DNA from: Blastomyces gilchristii SLH14081 | Lineage: Eukaryota; Ascomycota; Eurotiomycetes; Onygenales; Ajellomycetaceae | NCBI RefSeq assembly: GCF_000003855.2 | Contig: NW_003101671.1 | Location: 221,817 to 285,816, forward strand | Direction of reading: 5' to 3' | Length of the DNA: 64,000 nucleotides | Notes under the pieces: model-generated | Told to the model about the DNA's origin: nothing | The model's database searches: none | The model's input: the letters and a program-made list of their open reading frames with translations, nothing else | Program-made: the position numbers and the translations under genes | Part shown: positions 13,520-24,931 of the stretch, in pieces | Layout: each line of letters opens with the position of its first letter | Numbering within the stretch: position 1 is the stretch's first letter

Positions 13520-14099
13520 AAGAAGATATCTTCTCAGTTTCTTCTCTTTCTTAACTTCTTATAATTACTAGTATAGTGATTATTAGCTCTACAGTTAAAA
13601 TAGAGATCTTTATTAAATCTTTTTTAATATTTCTTCACAGTGAGTGAAGAATCAGAATACTTGAAATTCTTCTTTACTTTCTCTATACTAGAGCTGTCAC
13701 AGTGCTATTTAAATTCTATTATTAATTACTTAGAAGAGATCTTATTAATCTTTTTCTTAAAGTATTAATTATTTAAATAGATCTGAGAAGTTAAGTTAAC
13801 AAGCTCAGTATAATTAATTAATGAACTCTGATACTGTGATATTATTATTCACATCTTATAAGTCAGCTTTGTAAGATAAAGCTGTGTCTTTAATTAATTT
13901 AAATTATCAGCTAATTTCTCTTAATATTCTTTAAATCTTATATTAAAATTGAAAGAATTCTCATTATCTTATTAATATAATAAGTTGAATCACTGCACTG
14001 CTATGAAGCTGCAGTTATAATAGTCTTTGATTTAATTCAGTAGAAAGTTCTTGAATTCTTCTTAAGTTATAACAGTATTAGTACACTCAAGCTTTCTCT

Positions 14100-14538
14100 T
14101 CTTAATAACTCAAGTAGTTGCAGAGATGTCTTCAAGAAGATTGACAGTGTATATTACTTATATCTTATAAGTATTAAACTGACTCAGATTAAGACAGAAT
14201 TTCTGTTTAAAAGTATAGATAAAGCTGTGAAATTCAGATAATATATTTCTCTTATAATTTAGAGAATCTCTGATCTTAATCTCTATATCTTCATAATAGA
14301 TGAAGGTATATAGAGGCTGCAGCAGTGATAGAGCAGTTGAAGAACTCATATTAAAATGTATAGCAGATTCAGAAATCTCAGATTTCTGTCAGAATAGAGA
14401 TATACACACTCTAGAAAATAATATAAAGTGTTTCTCAGAGAGTGAGATTGAGTCAGTCTTAGTATAGATATATAAGATTATATCAGTCTATTAAAGCTTG
14501 ACTGATTCAAACTTATAATTAGATTGAGTGATTTGAAT
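14100..14538 (-). pseudogene. G1 gag remnant
   Basis: The region directly inside the 5' LTR of G1 (minus strand) includes a 63-codon open stretch at 14158-14349 with a Ser/Leu-rich start and a capsid-like YKRNILSEFHSFIYTFKQKF segment. Position, not a clear motif, supports gag. Stops surround it. Confidence 0.45.
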
Positions 14539-15082
14539 TATAATATAATAGATCTGAAGTGATAACTAGTTAGTAATATTATATAAAGATAATTGTTTAA
14601 GAAGCTGTATAAGTAAGCTTAACTATCTTACTTAAATAGTGAGCTTGTAAACTACAGAGTTATCATGAGAATATCACAGATACAGTACTTAGTATATTAA
14701 GAAGATTATATAAGAAACATAGTAACTCTTCTTTATATTTCAGTAGAAGAAAAACAAATCACTGACTTCTTTAATAAAGAGTCAGTATCTAGCTATTCTA
14801 TATAGATAATGAGTGAATACTCTTCTCTCATTTCATAAGTGAGAATAGCTGAAGTAATATCTCAGTGACATTTCACTACTAAGAAAGAGTAATCTGCTGA
14901 TCTTATATAGAATTGAGATTCTCATATTAATCAATCAGATCTTTCTATAATATATTCAAATAATGTCATAGAGTAATTGGAAACCGGTTTGAACAGTCTG
15001 TGAGATAAATGAAATCATCCGCAGAGAAGTAATGAGCCGTGCGGAACCGCAGCAGAGTCTTGACACGGCCAGAGATGTGACA
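14539..15082 (-). repeat. 5' LTR of G1 (right)
   Basis: This is the 544-base partner of 5482-6025. Its outer (right) edge at about 14980-15080 keeps CpG-rich sequence (CATCCGCAG, GCCGTGCGGAACCGCAG, CACGGCC), while the left LTR has lost these sites. It is followed by the target duplication CTGAG at 15083-15087. Confidence 0.9.
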
Positions 15083-16760
15083 CTGAGTGTATTTTTGAAC
15101 TTATTTTACTCACTCAATGAAAAGTTAATCAGACTGTTTCAATTGAGAGATTTATCAGTCTATTTTCAATTGAAAAGTTGATCAGACTATTTCAAAAGAA
15201 GAATGAAAGACTTTTATATATAAAATACCTGATTTTTTTCACACTTGTTCAGTAACTAGATTAGATTTTTAAAGAGAATTTAATAAACTAAAATTGATTT
15301 TTAAGATATATTAATAAAATCTTTATAATCTCTTTCTTAAAATACAGTGATGAAAAGTATGATATTAATTAATAATAAATCAGATAATATAATAGTTTTT
15401 AAGAGAAAAACTGATAAAAAGTAAGTCAATTTTTTACAGAGAAATTGATTAAAACTATTTAATTTTATTCTAAATCATTCAATTCTTCTCACATAATAAG
15501 TATATAACTCAAATCAGTTAATAAAGAGTGTAAAAAAGAATTAAGTATTAATAAAAGCTCTTCAGTCACTGGAAAAGTAATTCTTACTTAAAAGAATATA
15601 AAATTATAATAGAAAATAACTCTGTTTTTAATTCTTTGTAAGAATATTATATAAAACTCAGTGAAAAATATCTTACTTTTTCAAGAGAAGTAAAATCTAA
15701 TTCTAAGATCTTTTTTTTTTATATTAACTACTGTAGAAGAATAAGATAGAAACTACTAAAGTATACACTATTATATATCTTCTATCAAGACTTTCTCTCT
15801 TCAGAGTCTTGATATTATAGAGAATATAAGTCTATTTCTATATAATAATATAAATATTATCAGTAAAATATAGAGAAACTGGTTATTTATGTCTTAAAAT
15901 AGAAGACTTTGTCAATGATTATATTAATATAGAGTTAATTCTTATATTTAATAGAAATCTAGTATTACTCTTCTCAATCTCTTACAGAATCTACTGAATA
16001 TTAAGATATTAAAACTAAATTTAATATATCTTACTTTGCAGAGATTAAAGACTCAGTCAGATCTTAAGACATACTGATTTTATATTTATTAATATATAGT
16101 TATCTGCTAATTATATATTGAATACTATTACTAAGATATCTTTTTATATCTTTCTACTGAAGATAAGTCAGATTGAGAAGAGAAATATATAAGTGATACT
16201 TGACATTGATATCTTAAAATATCAAAGACAGACAGAGTTTTCACAGAGATTACACTTCAGATAATTTTCACAGAGATTACACTTCAGATATATTTATTGA
16301 TTATGTACTTAATACTATTACTGAGATATCTTTTTATATCTTTCTGCTAATGATGAGCCAGATTGAAAAGAGTGATATGTGTGTGAGACTTAGCATTGAT
16401 ATTTTGAAACATCAAAGATAGACAGGGTTTTCATGAAGATTACTCTTCAGATATCTTCACAATTATAGATTGAGAATCTTCAAAAATCAAGAAGATTGAT
16501 ACATATGACTAGGTCTCTTCATCTTACAATTTGTATGGCAATTTGACCTGGGGTTGTGATGTGATAGAAGTGAACAGGGGATAATCCCACACAGGAGTTT
16601 TGAACAATGTCTGTTCATGTTTGGCTGGATAACTCCACCACCACTCGGAGTATGCAGTCGGCGATGGGGTCAAAATGCTTGTATGATCAAGGGCTTTTCG
16701 ATGGATCTATCGGCGGGTTCTTATTCGAAAAATTGAGCGAGTTCGTGGTGGAGCGGTTGA
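15083..16760 (-). mobile_element. LINE copy B, 5' region (5' UTR and ORF1 start)
   Basis: This continues LINE B after the G1 insertion and is collinear with LINE C 50,330-51,819. The ORF1 start codon is near 15,100, so G1 landed only a few codons into ORF1. The 5' UTR ends at about 16758-16760 (AACCGCTCC on the minus strand), the same terminus as the other two full 5' ends. The last ~280 bases are almost unmutated, and the rest is strongly A+T-rich. Confidence 0.85.
16110..16460 (-). repeat. Two tandem monomers in LINE B 5' UTR
   Basis: Two imperfect copies of a roughly 180-base unit start near 16111 and 16291. Each contains a TACTATTACT-AGATATCTTTTTATATCTTTCT stretch followed by CAGATTGA and ATATCAAAGA. 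L2 also has two units (34.93-35.24 kb), while LINE C has one. Tandem 5' units like these act as promoters in some LINEs; function here is inferred. Confidence 0.6.
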
Positions 16761-17619
16761 TGTCTGTTGACTCTGTTCTATAGTTAAGTCAGAAGGTTTT
16801 GAAGTGAAATTGCTGCATTTGAGAATTGCAAAATTCTGTTGAATGTTTCTCTCTCTATGAATCTGTACAGAGTAGAGGATGAGATTTGAGACCAACAAGG
16901 CGTTTACATAGTATTCTCAAGTATTGTATGCAGTGTAAGAAGTTTATGTTATGTGCTAATTATTTATATAAATATATGAGATTTGCACCAGCGCCTTCTT
17001 TATGACCACTAGAATTCCATGAAGTATCACAGGAAGAATTGAAGCAAGAGCAGCTGTAGCCAATTAGCATAACACGAAAACAAAAAATAGAGAGGAGAGG
17101 AGAAAGAACAACCCAAGAAGGATCATGATGGAGGAAGAGGTCTTGGGATGGGTATTTAAAGAATGGCAGAACTAGTACAAGGTTCGATTCTCATCTGATA
17201 TAACACACCCCACTCCGAGAACCCCTCGGTGTAAACCAGAGGTTACCATTCTAGGGAGGGTTCTATATGCCTTCGATAGTGGCTATGAGTAAACAGGAAC
17301 TAATCTGGTAGACCCCTCATCACCGGGTAAGTTATAACAACATTATCCGTGAATATATGTATATTCCACTAGGCATTTAAAATAACAATTATCATGCGAG
17401 GTGGCACAGGGTTTAAATAGGAACATCCACCAATGAATTCATCTGAATCATTCGGTCAGACAGTTACATTTAACTACGGGCTGATTGACTGCGGGAATCT
17501 CGAACCGGTTCCAAGCATTTCCATTTCCAATAACTACAACTCTTCATAAAAGAAAAATAATAAAACTCGTTTTTGGTCCATTACCTCGCGTAGCCGTGTT
17601 AAATAAACAAGAAAGCCAA
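16761..17619. other. Left margin of gene island, no gene seen
   Basis: GC-balanced sequence between the LINE B 5' end and UFD1. I see no convincing coding region. Near 17180 a tRNA T-loop-like string GGTTCGATTCTC occurs without the rest of a tRNA, directly beside a possible solo LTR (17196-17339). Confidence 0.5.
17196..17339. repeat. Possible solo LTR remnant
   Basis: A 144-base segment begins TGATATAACACACCCC and ends GGGTAAGTTATAACA. It therefore has TG...CA ends with short inverted termini (TGATATAACA / TGTTATAACT). The adjoining string GATGAGAATCGAACC on the minus strand resembles the complement of a tRNA T arm, as in a primer-binding site. I see no target duplication and no second copy here, so the call is tentative. 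Confidence 0.3.
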
Positions 17620-18999
17620 CTATATCTGATTGTTGGATCTACCTGACCCAAGCGTTCGACCAGGGCCCCGTCCTTTATGATCGTTACTCGGTTGTCCCTT
17701 GCTCTCATTATCGCTGCCAGACGCAGGAGTAGTTGTTCCTTCAGCACCAGCTCCTCTTTTTTTGGGACCTCCACGCAAGGTTTGACCGACCCCCTTATAT
17801 TTCGGCTGGCATCCCTATTGCTCCTGTCGACTCGCTCTCACCGTTGAGAGGCATATCCCAAAAAACAGCTTACCTGACTGTAAGCGGAGTGGTTGGGGCC
17901 CGTTGGTCTTTGGATTCGGCAGCGGGAGTTGTGGAGCATTAGAAGATGTGCCTGACACTGGAGTGGATGCTTTTGGAGTTGGCCCTTTGCTGCCCTTCTT
18001 AGAATTTAGTCGTTGCCCCCCGAGAAGGAAGTTGGAAGATACAGCCTTTTCTCCCTTCGCTGCATCCATTGACTCAGGGGCAATGGCGGAATAATTTATT
18101 GCCTGCGCCATTGTGCCCTGAGAATGCAGCATGCCGCCAGCCGGAAGACCGCTACCAACTGCACTCTGCGGTGTGCTGGTGCCACTGACTCGTTTCGGTT
18201 CTTCGTATCCGATAGGCGTTGCAAAATCTACTTCGAGATCAGTTTCCAAAACTGATATGGCACTCTTTGAGTGTTGTGGTTTCGTTTCGAGTACCGCCAT
18301 TTCATATATTTGCTCATTATACGAGAATGTGAAGATGTCCCCTTTGGAAAGGCAAGAGAAATTGCGGAAGGCATTTTCTAGAACGGCTTTGGGGTCACTA
18401 ATATCGAGGAACGACGTTGATTGCGCTTGTAGTTTTATATATTGGCCTGGTGGAAGGTCTGTTGACTTTATTTGCAGGAGATCTCCGGGTTCAAGGAGTA
18501 GTGTTTGCATAATCTAGCAATTTGAAGAGTACGTAATTAGCAAGCTGCACGACATTCCGTATTTACCTTCCTAAAAGTTCAATCGGGCATACGCAGAGCA
18601 TACCCAAAACGGCAGATAGATCTTTCCTTCTTCAGCAATGAACTCCAGAACTCCGGCATGTGTAGTCCGGTCTTTCACTCGATTATGAAGCTCGAATATC
18701 ATAGGATATGTGATGTGAAGCCGTGTGAGCTTGTCTAGGGCACTTGGTGGCATGATAACCTTTCCACCGTGGTTGACGTTTTCTCGTTCTGGACCAGGGA
18801 GCATGGCTACAGGATAGCATCTATAAAATTCGTCAAACCTCCTGGACGTGTGTCCTGGATGTCGCATCATAGACGGGTGTAGGACTCCGTCCATGGGATC
18901 CTCCCCCGAGTAAAAGCTCCCTGGAAACTGTTGGGGTTGGAAGTTAGCTCCTTGGGGACGTAAGCTGGTTTTAGATACGCGAGACAAAAAGCCTACCAT
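17620..18999 (-). CDS. UFD1: Ubiquitin fusion degradation protein 1 homologue
   Basis: UFD1 pairs with NPL4 as cofactor of the Cdc48/p97 ATPase, which extracts ubiquitinated proteins in ER-associated and nuclear degradation. Exon 1 encodes the family signature [28 protein letters not shown] and YLPFW. A 90-base intron (18514-18603) joins YLPFW to [17 protein letters not shown]. Exon 2 continues with [20 protein letters not shown] and LETDLEVDF, then a Ser/Thr/Pro-rich tail ending LFFG. The tail resumes as GVGQTLRGG and stops at 17620. An in-frame TAG at 17815-17817 must be skipped: a 48-base intron at 17794-17841 would do so, or the copy is truncated. The start is uncertain: ATG at 18999 may be a one-codon exon followed by a 69-base intron (18928-18996), giving [15 protein letters not shown] and about 390 residues in total. 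Confidence 0.88.
18514..18603 (-). other. UFD1 intron, phase 0
   Basis: Donor GTATGC follows the TGG codon at 18604, and the acceptor ends TTGCTAG before 18513. Removing it joins the conserved LPFW and [10 protein letters not shown] blocks without a gap, which is the main support. The length of 90 bases is typical of fungal introns. Confidence 0.85.
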
Positions 19000-19540
19000 A
19001 GATGCTAAGACAAGTATCGGCGGCCCGTTAACGGCAGATGAACAGGAATAGCTGTATTTTCATACGTTGGCTGGGGACACAGCCTTAGGGCAAGGAAGGC
19101 TGCAGCTGAAATCAGTAAGCTGGATAGTCGTTCAACCCGAAGGATATCGAATAGCAGGAGAATGAATATAATAAAATTTTAACATAGATAGAAGAGGATC
19201 TCGTTCAAAATACCGGCAGGAATTTGCAGTCCTTCGGTTGGCGTCGACGACGTTATACAAGAAGGCAGCTCCGACTGACTAAGCACGGGAGCTTCACGCA
19301 AGAGCGGACCGCCAGCGGAAGTACGATATTCCGGCCGGCAGCCACCACCCCCCGTCATTACAGAGGTCTGGAAACGTGTATGTACTTGGAAGCACGGGAA
19401 GGTCCCTATCGTCAGATGTCTAGAATAATATCCATTATATTGGGCCACAAAGCGTGGTTGGCCTAGTCTTTTGACGCCCCGAGCCACGAATTTTACCTTC
19501 ATTCCTACTTCTATTGGTTATTCGACTGGCAACGCCCGCA
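19000..19540. promoter_or_regulatory. Divergent promoter region UFD1 / LIN1
   Basis: A 541-base intergenic region lies between two outward-facing genes and probably holds both promoters and 5' UTRs. Open stretches on both strands (19179-19502 minus, 19224-19466 plus) show no recognisable domain and I do not call them genes. No canonical TATA box decides the starts. Confidence 0.5.
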
Positions 19541-20926
19541 ATGGCAGCATCGATTCCTGGTAGACCAAAGCGCACTGGAGAAGACTTTGCTCGCATACAC
19601 CATAATGACACAGATTCCGATACGAACGGGCCTACTTCATCCAAAAGAGTTCGATTTGATGTCCGAAATCCATCCGCTTTAGCTCCAGACGCCTTGGAGG
19701 AGGACGCGGTGCTGGACGCTGACGAAATTGGTCATCGAGGACGGCGAGTGCGGCGAAACGCAGTCAACATCGAGGGCTACGATTCTGACAGCGAAAATGA
19801 GGGGTTTGATGCGCGCATAGAAGCTAAAGCTAGAGCTAATGTGAAAAATTCCCCCAGAGACACAGATGATATGTTCGCAGAGTTGGAAGACGATTTTGCC
19901 GCTGATGACGCAGACGACGCTACACCTCCGGGTAAAAAGAAGCAAGTTCGGTTTCTACAGGATGATGAGATTGAGGGACAGGTTTATGATTCTCGTGCTG
20001 GAGGCACGGTTACTCTGGATCTACATGGCGGCGGTAAAGGGAAACAAGTGGCGCGAGCCGAGGAAGAAGATAGTGAGAGCGATGTCGACGAACGAGAGAG
20101 AGCGAAGGTCGGTCCAGATGTGGACAAAGAACTTGGAGCTGGGGGAAAGAAGACGCACGTTCCGCTATTAGATGCTTTCAATATGCGCGCGGAGCAGGAG
20201 GAAGGGCGCTTTGACGAGGCCGGAAACTTTGTTCGCAAAGCCACAGATCCAGACGCGATTCACGATTCTTGGCTGGAAGGGGTTTCGAGAAAAGACATGC
20301 GAAAAGCTAGGGAGGCTGCGGAGAAGAGGGAAGAGGAACGACGAAAGATTCAGCTTCAGCAGGACAGCATCCGCACAGCGGATATCTTGGACACCTTAAT
20401 CAAAAATATGGAGCGGGGAGAGACTATCCTAGAGTCACTCGCAAGACTGGGGAAAAGTGTCAAAAACAAGCCGAAGTGGCGGAATAAAAATAAAAACCGA
20501 CAGCGGAGTAACAAGAACGGCACGGAAGATGAGGAAATGGGCGAAGACAACCAAGATGAAACAGCCCGCAAGCGTGTGATCGAAGATATTACTGGAGCTG
20601 CAGACATCCTGCTCAGTCGTGGTCAGTCTGAAATATACGATGCGGAACGTGAGCTATTGTTGCGGCAATACAAGCGAGAAACAGGGGTGGATTGGGGAGA
20701 CCAGACGCTCGCAGAAGGCGCTATTTCGGAATCAAAAATAGTGACGGATGCTCCGCCATTGTGGGAATATCGCTGGTCCGATTCCCGCGATGGAGGCGAG
20801 GCTCATGGTCCATATGATGGGGCAATGATGGAATCATGGTATGCGGCAGGATACTTTGGTGAAGGTGTTGAATTTCGGAAAGTTGACACGGCTGGAGAAT
20901 GGAGCTCTGTCGCAAGCTTCACATGA
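19541..20926 (+). CDS. LIN1: LIN1 / CD2BP2-like GYF-domain protein of the U5 snRNP
   Basis: A single-exon gene of 461 codons. The human orthologue CD2BP2 (U5-52K) and yeast Lin1 bind the U5 snRNP through Prp6 and proline-rich partners and leave before tri-snRNP assembly. The N-terminal half is acidic and disordered with a bipartite basic stretch (KRTGEDFAR, SSKRVRFD). The middle holds the family block LLDAFNMRAEQEEGRFDEAG and DSWLEGVSRKDM, then a basic run around KNKPKWRNKNKNR. The C-terminal GYF domain shows W-E-Y-R-W, GPYDGAMMESWYAAGYF and F-R-K. I chose ATG 19541 over 19514 because it has the better context (CCCGCAATGGCA) and the upstream nine codons look non-coding. Confidence 0.9.
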   Translation: MAASIPGRPKRTGEDFARIHHNDTDSDTNGPTSSKRVRFDVRNPSALAPDALEEDAVLDADEIGHRGRRVRRNAVNIEGYDSDSENEGFDARIEAKARANVKNSPRDTDDMFAELEDDFAADDADDATPPGKKKQVRFLQDDEIEGQVYDSRAGGTVTLDLHGGGKGKQVARAEEEDSESDVDERERAKVGPDVDKELGAGGKKTHVPLLDAFNMRAEQEEGRFDEAGNFVRKATDPDAIHDSWLEGVSRKDMRKAREAAEKREEERRKIQLQQDSIRTADILDTLIKNMERGETILESLARLGKSVKNKPKWRNKNKNRQRSNKNGTEDEEMGEDNQDETARKRVIEDITGAADILLSRGQSEIYDAERELLLRQYKRETGVDWGDQTLAEGAISESKIVTDAPPLWEYRWSDSRDGGEAHGPYDGAMMESWYAAGYFGEGVEFRKVDTAGEWSSVASFT

Positions 20927-21190
20927 TAGCCTGGCTTATATCAATTCCATTTCAAAATTGTACTATTATATTAACGATTTGACAAGATAAGCCTTGTGTG
21001 TACAGTAATCGGAGTTGAATTTACCCAGCATGACTTAGCATCCACAACTGAATGATTTTATCCCGCCTTTCGGAAGTAGGTTGCACTGCGCCACCTTACT
21101 ATACAAAGGAGTTTTTTACTTCTCGCAGCCCGCAATCCCAAAGTCAACCATAAATCGCAATGAGAACAAATCGTTATAAGAGTCTAGTCC
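20927..21190. other. Convergent 3' intergenic region LIN1 / RVB2
   Basis: 264 bases between two tail-to-tail genes, expected to contain both 3' UTRs. It is A+T-richer than the genes; no gene or defined terminator is visible. Confidence 0.5.
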
Positions 21191-22728
<1,538 letters not shown>

Positions 22729-23360
22729 GATAGGCGAAGGAGCGTAGAAAAACCACTCAATTAACCCAGTATTTGCAGGATATTCGTCTGTAGTATTATG
22801 TTCAAAAGTCGGATATATCTCGCCTAGCGGGGGTAGTTACTGAGGATGTTAGATTCTTCTGTCGAATATGAACGAGCTGCATCAAACAACGGGAGCTAAG
22901 TTCAGCCTTGGCAAGGAACCAGCCACAGCGCGCGCAACGGACCAATATTAACCCGTGCCTGGCCTGGGAACAAATCAACGACCCGTTTCCTTTGAATTTG
23001 CGCTCGGGAACTTACAATAGTTAATTGTTTGTTGACAGTCGCGAGCTTGAGGATTTCCGGCGAGCTGTTTCCGCGCTGGAGAAAATATATCGACTTTCAT
23101 TATTACGCGGGTATGAGCGAAGTTAATCGGCGCGCCTAAATCGAGGTCCTCTGTTTTCTCTGGCGCTCTCATTTCTTTTCAAGTAGTTTACCAGTTAAGC
23201 TCCTAGGTACCCCAACGTGCTGTTGTCAAAGTGAGTGACTTTTATAGATATTATTGCACAGTTTGATGGCACTAGTTGCTTAATTAACAGGATCTTGTAC
23301 AGTTCCTTGCCATTTTCTCTTTGAGCTCAAGCGAGCACAATACTTTCGCCGTATAACTCG
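22729..23360. promoter_or_regulatory. Divergent promoter region RVB2 / coiled-coil gene
   Basis: 632 bases between two outward-facing start codons. The right part contains a likely 5' UTR intron of the plus-strand gene (23231-23290). Short open stretches on the minus strand (22975-23172, 23280-23511) show no domain. Confidence 0.5.
23231..23290 (+). other. Probable 5' UTR intron of coiled-coil gene
   Basis: A strong donor GTGAGT and an acceptor TTAATTAACAG, 60 bases apart, lie 70 bases upstream of the ATG at 23361. The branch-like TTAAT sits close to the acceptor. Evidence is motif only. Confidence 0.5.
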
Positions 23361-24931
23361 ATGGACAATCCCTGTGGTGAACCCAATCAGGATGCGCCGT
23401 CCAGGGATCCGCGCAAGTCGACCGACCCATTGACGTTTGATCCTGTCCGCGCGCTTGAAGAATTTGCCTCGCATGTAGCATCCATCGCGACTCTCTCTGG
23501 AGAGCGAGCAAGACTCATAAAGCGGTCACAAGCCGAGTCAACTGACCTACGCAAGGCGACTGATCGTACTTTTCAATATCCATCGGTTGCAAAACGCCTG
23601 AAAGCAGGCAAAGAGGAGCTTGATAATGAGCTTGCTAGAGTTGATGAAAAGCTTCATGTTCAGCGACAATGCAAGCGGATCTTATCAAAGAACTAGCCNN
23701 NNNNNNNNNNNNNNNNNNNNNNNNNNNNNNNNNNNNNNNNNNNNNNNNNNNNNNNNNNNNNNNNNNNNNNNNNNNNNNNNNNNNNNNNNNNNNNNNNNNN
23801 NNNNNNNNNNNNNNNNNNNNNNNNNNNNNNNNNNNNNNNNNNNNNNNNNNNNNNNNNNNNNNNNNNNNNNNNNNNNNNNNNNNNNNNNNNNNNNNNNNNN
23901 NNNNNNNNNNNNNNNNNNNNNNNNNNNNNATCGAATCTATGGTTACGAATCAAGCCAAGTCCATTGAACTAAGGGACCTGCAGCAACAGCAAACAGACTC
24001 CCATTTGAAATTACTTAGGGATGAACGCAAATCGGCAGAGCTGACTACAAAAGCTCACGAGGAAGATTTTTCTAAACGCCTTGACAACCTTGATCGCATG
24101 GTTATAGAGTACGGGAAGACATGCAAGGAGTTAAGTGAAAAAACAGAGTCTCTGATGCGATCCCACTTCGAACGAATCACAAATGGAGCCCCTGCGGTCA
24201 GTGCCTCTGTCGAGGTGAGGAATCAGATTCAGAACCTTCGGCAAATTCAAGATGCCAAGGATGAAGCCATAGCAGATGAACTTGATAAATATGAATCGAG
24301 AATTGCTCGCTTAGAAGAGGTAGTAAGCAAATTAAAGCAAATGGGTGCACAAAACGAAACGAGCAGTCAAGCATTGGGTATTGGGACGCCTCATGTAAAC
24401 GCCGAACTCGAACGGTTATGGCAAGCAATAAACGGGTTAAATCAACAGGTGGACAGTCGACTCCAGCGTGTTGAGAACCAGTCACGCGTGGTAGAGGCAC
24501 ATCAAATAGCCCTCCATTCGCTTGAAACACGCTATAACCATCTGTCCACTGAGCCAATTGTTCGGCAGATGGTGGTAGCGATGCAGGAAATGTACCCGCA
24601 TGCTAGCACTGTGCAGCAGGAGATTCCAAATATCCACGAGAAAACAAACAAACTGGCATCCGAGCTCAACTCCGTACGTAACGATATTAGTACCGCAGAA
24701 AGTGCACGAAGAGCGTTAATCAACGACATGACTGCGGAAAGAGATCAAATGACGCAGGAAATCAGTTCTCTTAGGTCCAGGATCGATGAAATTGGAAGCG
24801 TGCGGTCGAAGGCTGACGAACTTGAGAAGGCTTTAACATCGAGAATGGACGAAGTGGAAAATGTTGTAGCTACCAACCTTGCGTCCGTGATGCTCAACTT
24901 TGACAAGCGAACATCGCCTCCAAAGTCATGA
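23361..24931 (+). CDS. Uncharacterised coiled-coil protein (interrupted by assembly gap)
   Basis: I do not recognise a named family. The N-terminal part (23361-23698) has a proline-poor, Arg/Glu-rich sequence (FDPVRALEEFASHVASIATL, KEELDNELARVDEKL). After the gap, 23930-24931 encodes about 330 residues of nearly continuous heptad-like coiled coil (for example LEEVVSKLKQMG, LWQAINGLNQQVDSRLQRVE, ISSLRSRIDEIG), ending PPKS. The frame open into the left edge of the gap before the in-frame TAG at 23694-23696 differs from the frame after the gap. Either an intron lies in or near the gap or there is a sequence error. A structural or scaffolding role is a guess from the coiled coil. Confidence 0.7.
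23699..23929. other. Assembly gap (231 N)
   Basis: Run of N inside the coiled-coil gene. Its length may be an estimate, so reading frames across it cannot be trusted. Confidence 1.

Larger units (their letters stand above)
5482..15082 (-). mobile_element. Gypsy/Ty3 element G1 (9.6 kb with internal insertion), inserted in LINE B
   Basis: This LTR retrotransposon has two 544-base LTRs and a perfect 5-base target duplication CTGAG (5477-5481 and 15083-15087). It starts TGTAATG and ends TGTGACA. On the minus strand the order is gag (about 14.4-13.6 kb), a composite retroelement insertion (11749-13519), then protease/RT (about 11.7-10.3 kb), RNase H (about 10.25 kb) and integrase (about 9.0-8.5 kb), followed by about 2.5 kb of unassigned sequence before the 3' LTR. 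Pol order RT-RNase H-integrase makes it Gypsy/Ty3 type. All frames are broken by RIP-type stops. Confidence 0.88.

Noticed and set aside
17160..17200. tRNA gene suggested by GGTTCGATTCTC
   Set aside because: No acceptor, D or anticodon arms at the right distance; only a T-loop-like string.
19179..19502. 107-codon minus-strand open frame between UFD1 and LIN1 (and an overlapping plus frame)
   Set aside because: No recognisable domain, lies in a divergent promoter, and both strands are open, so chance is likely.
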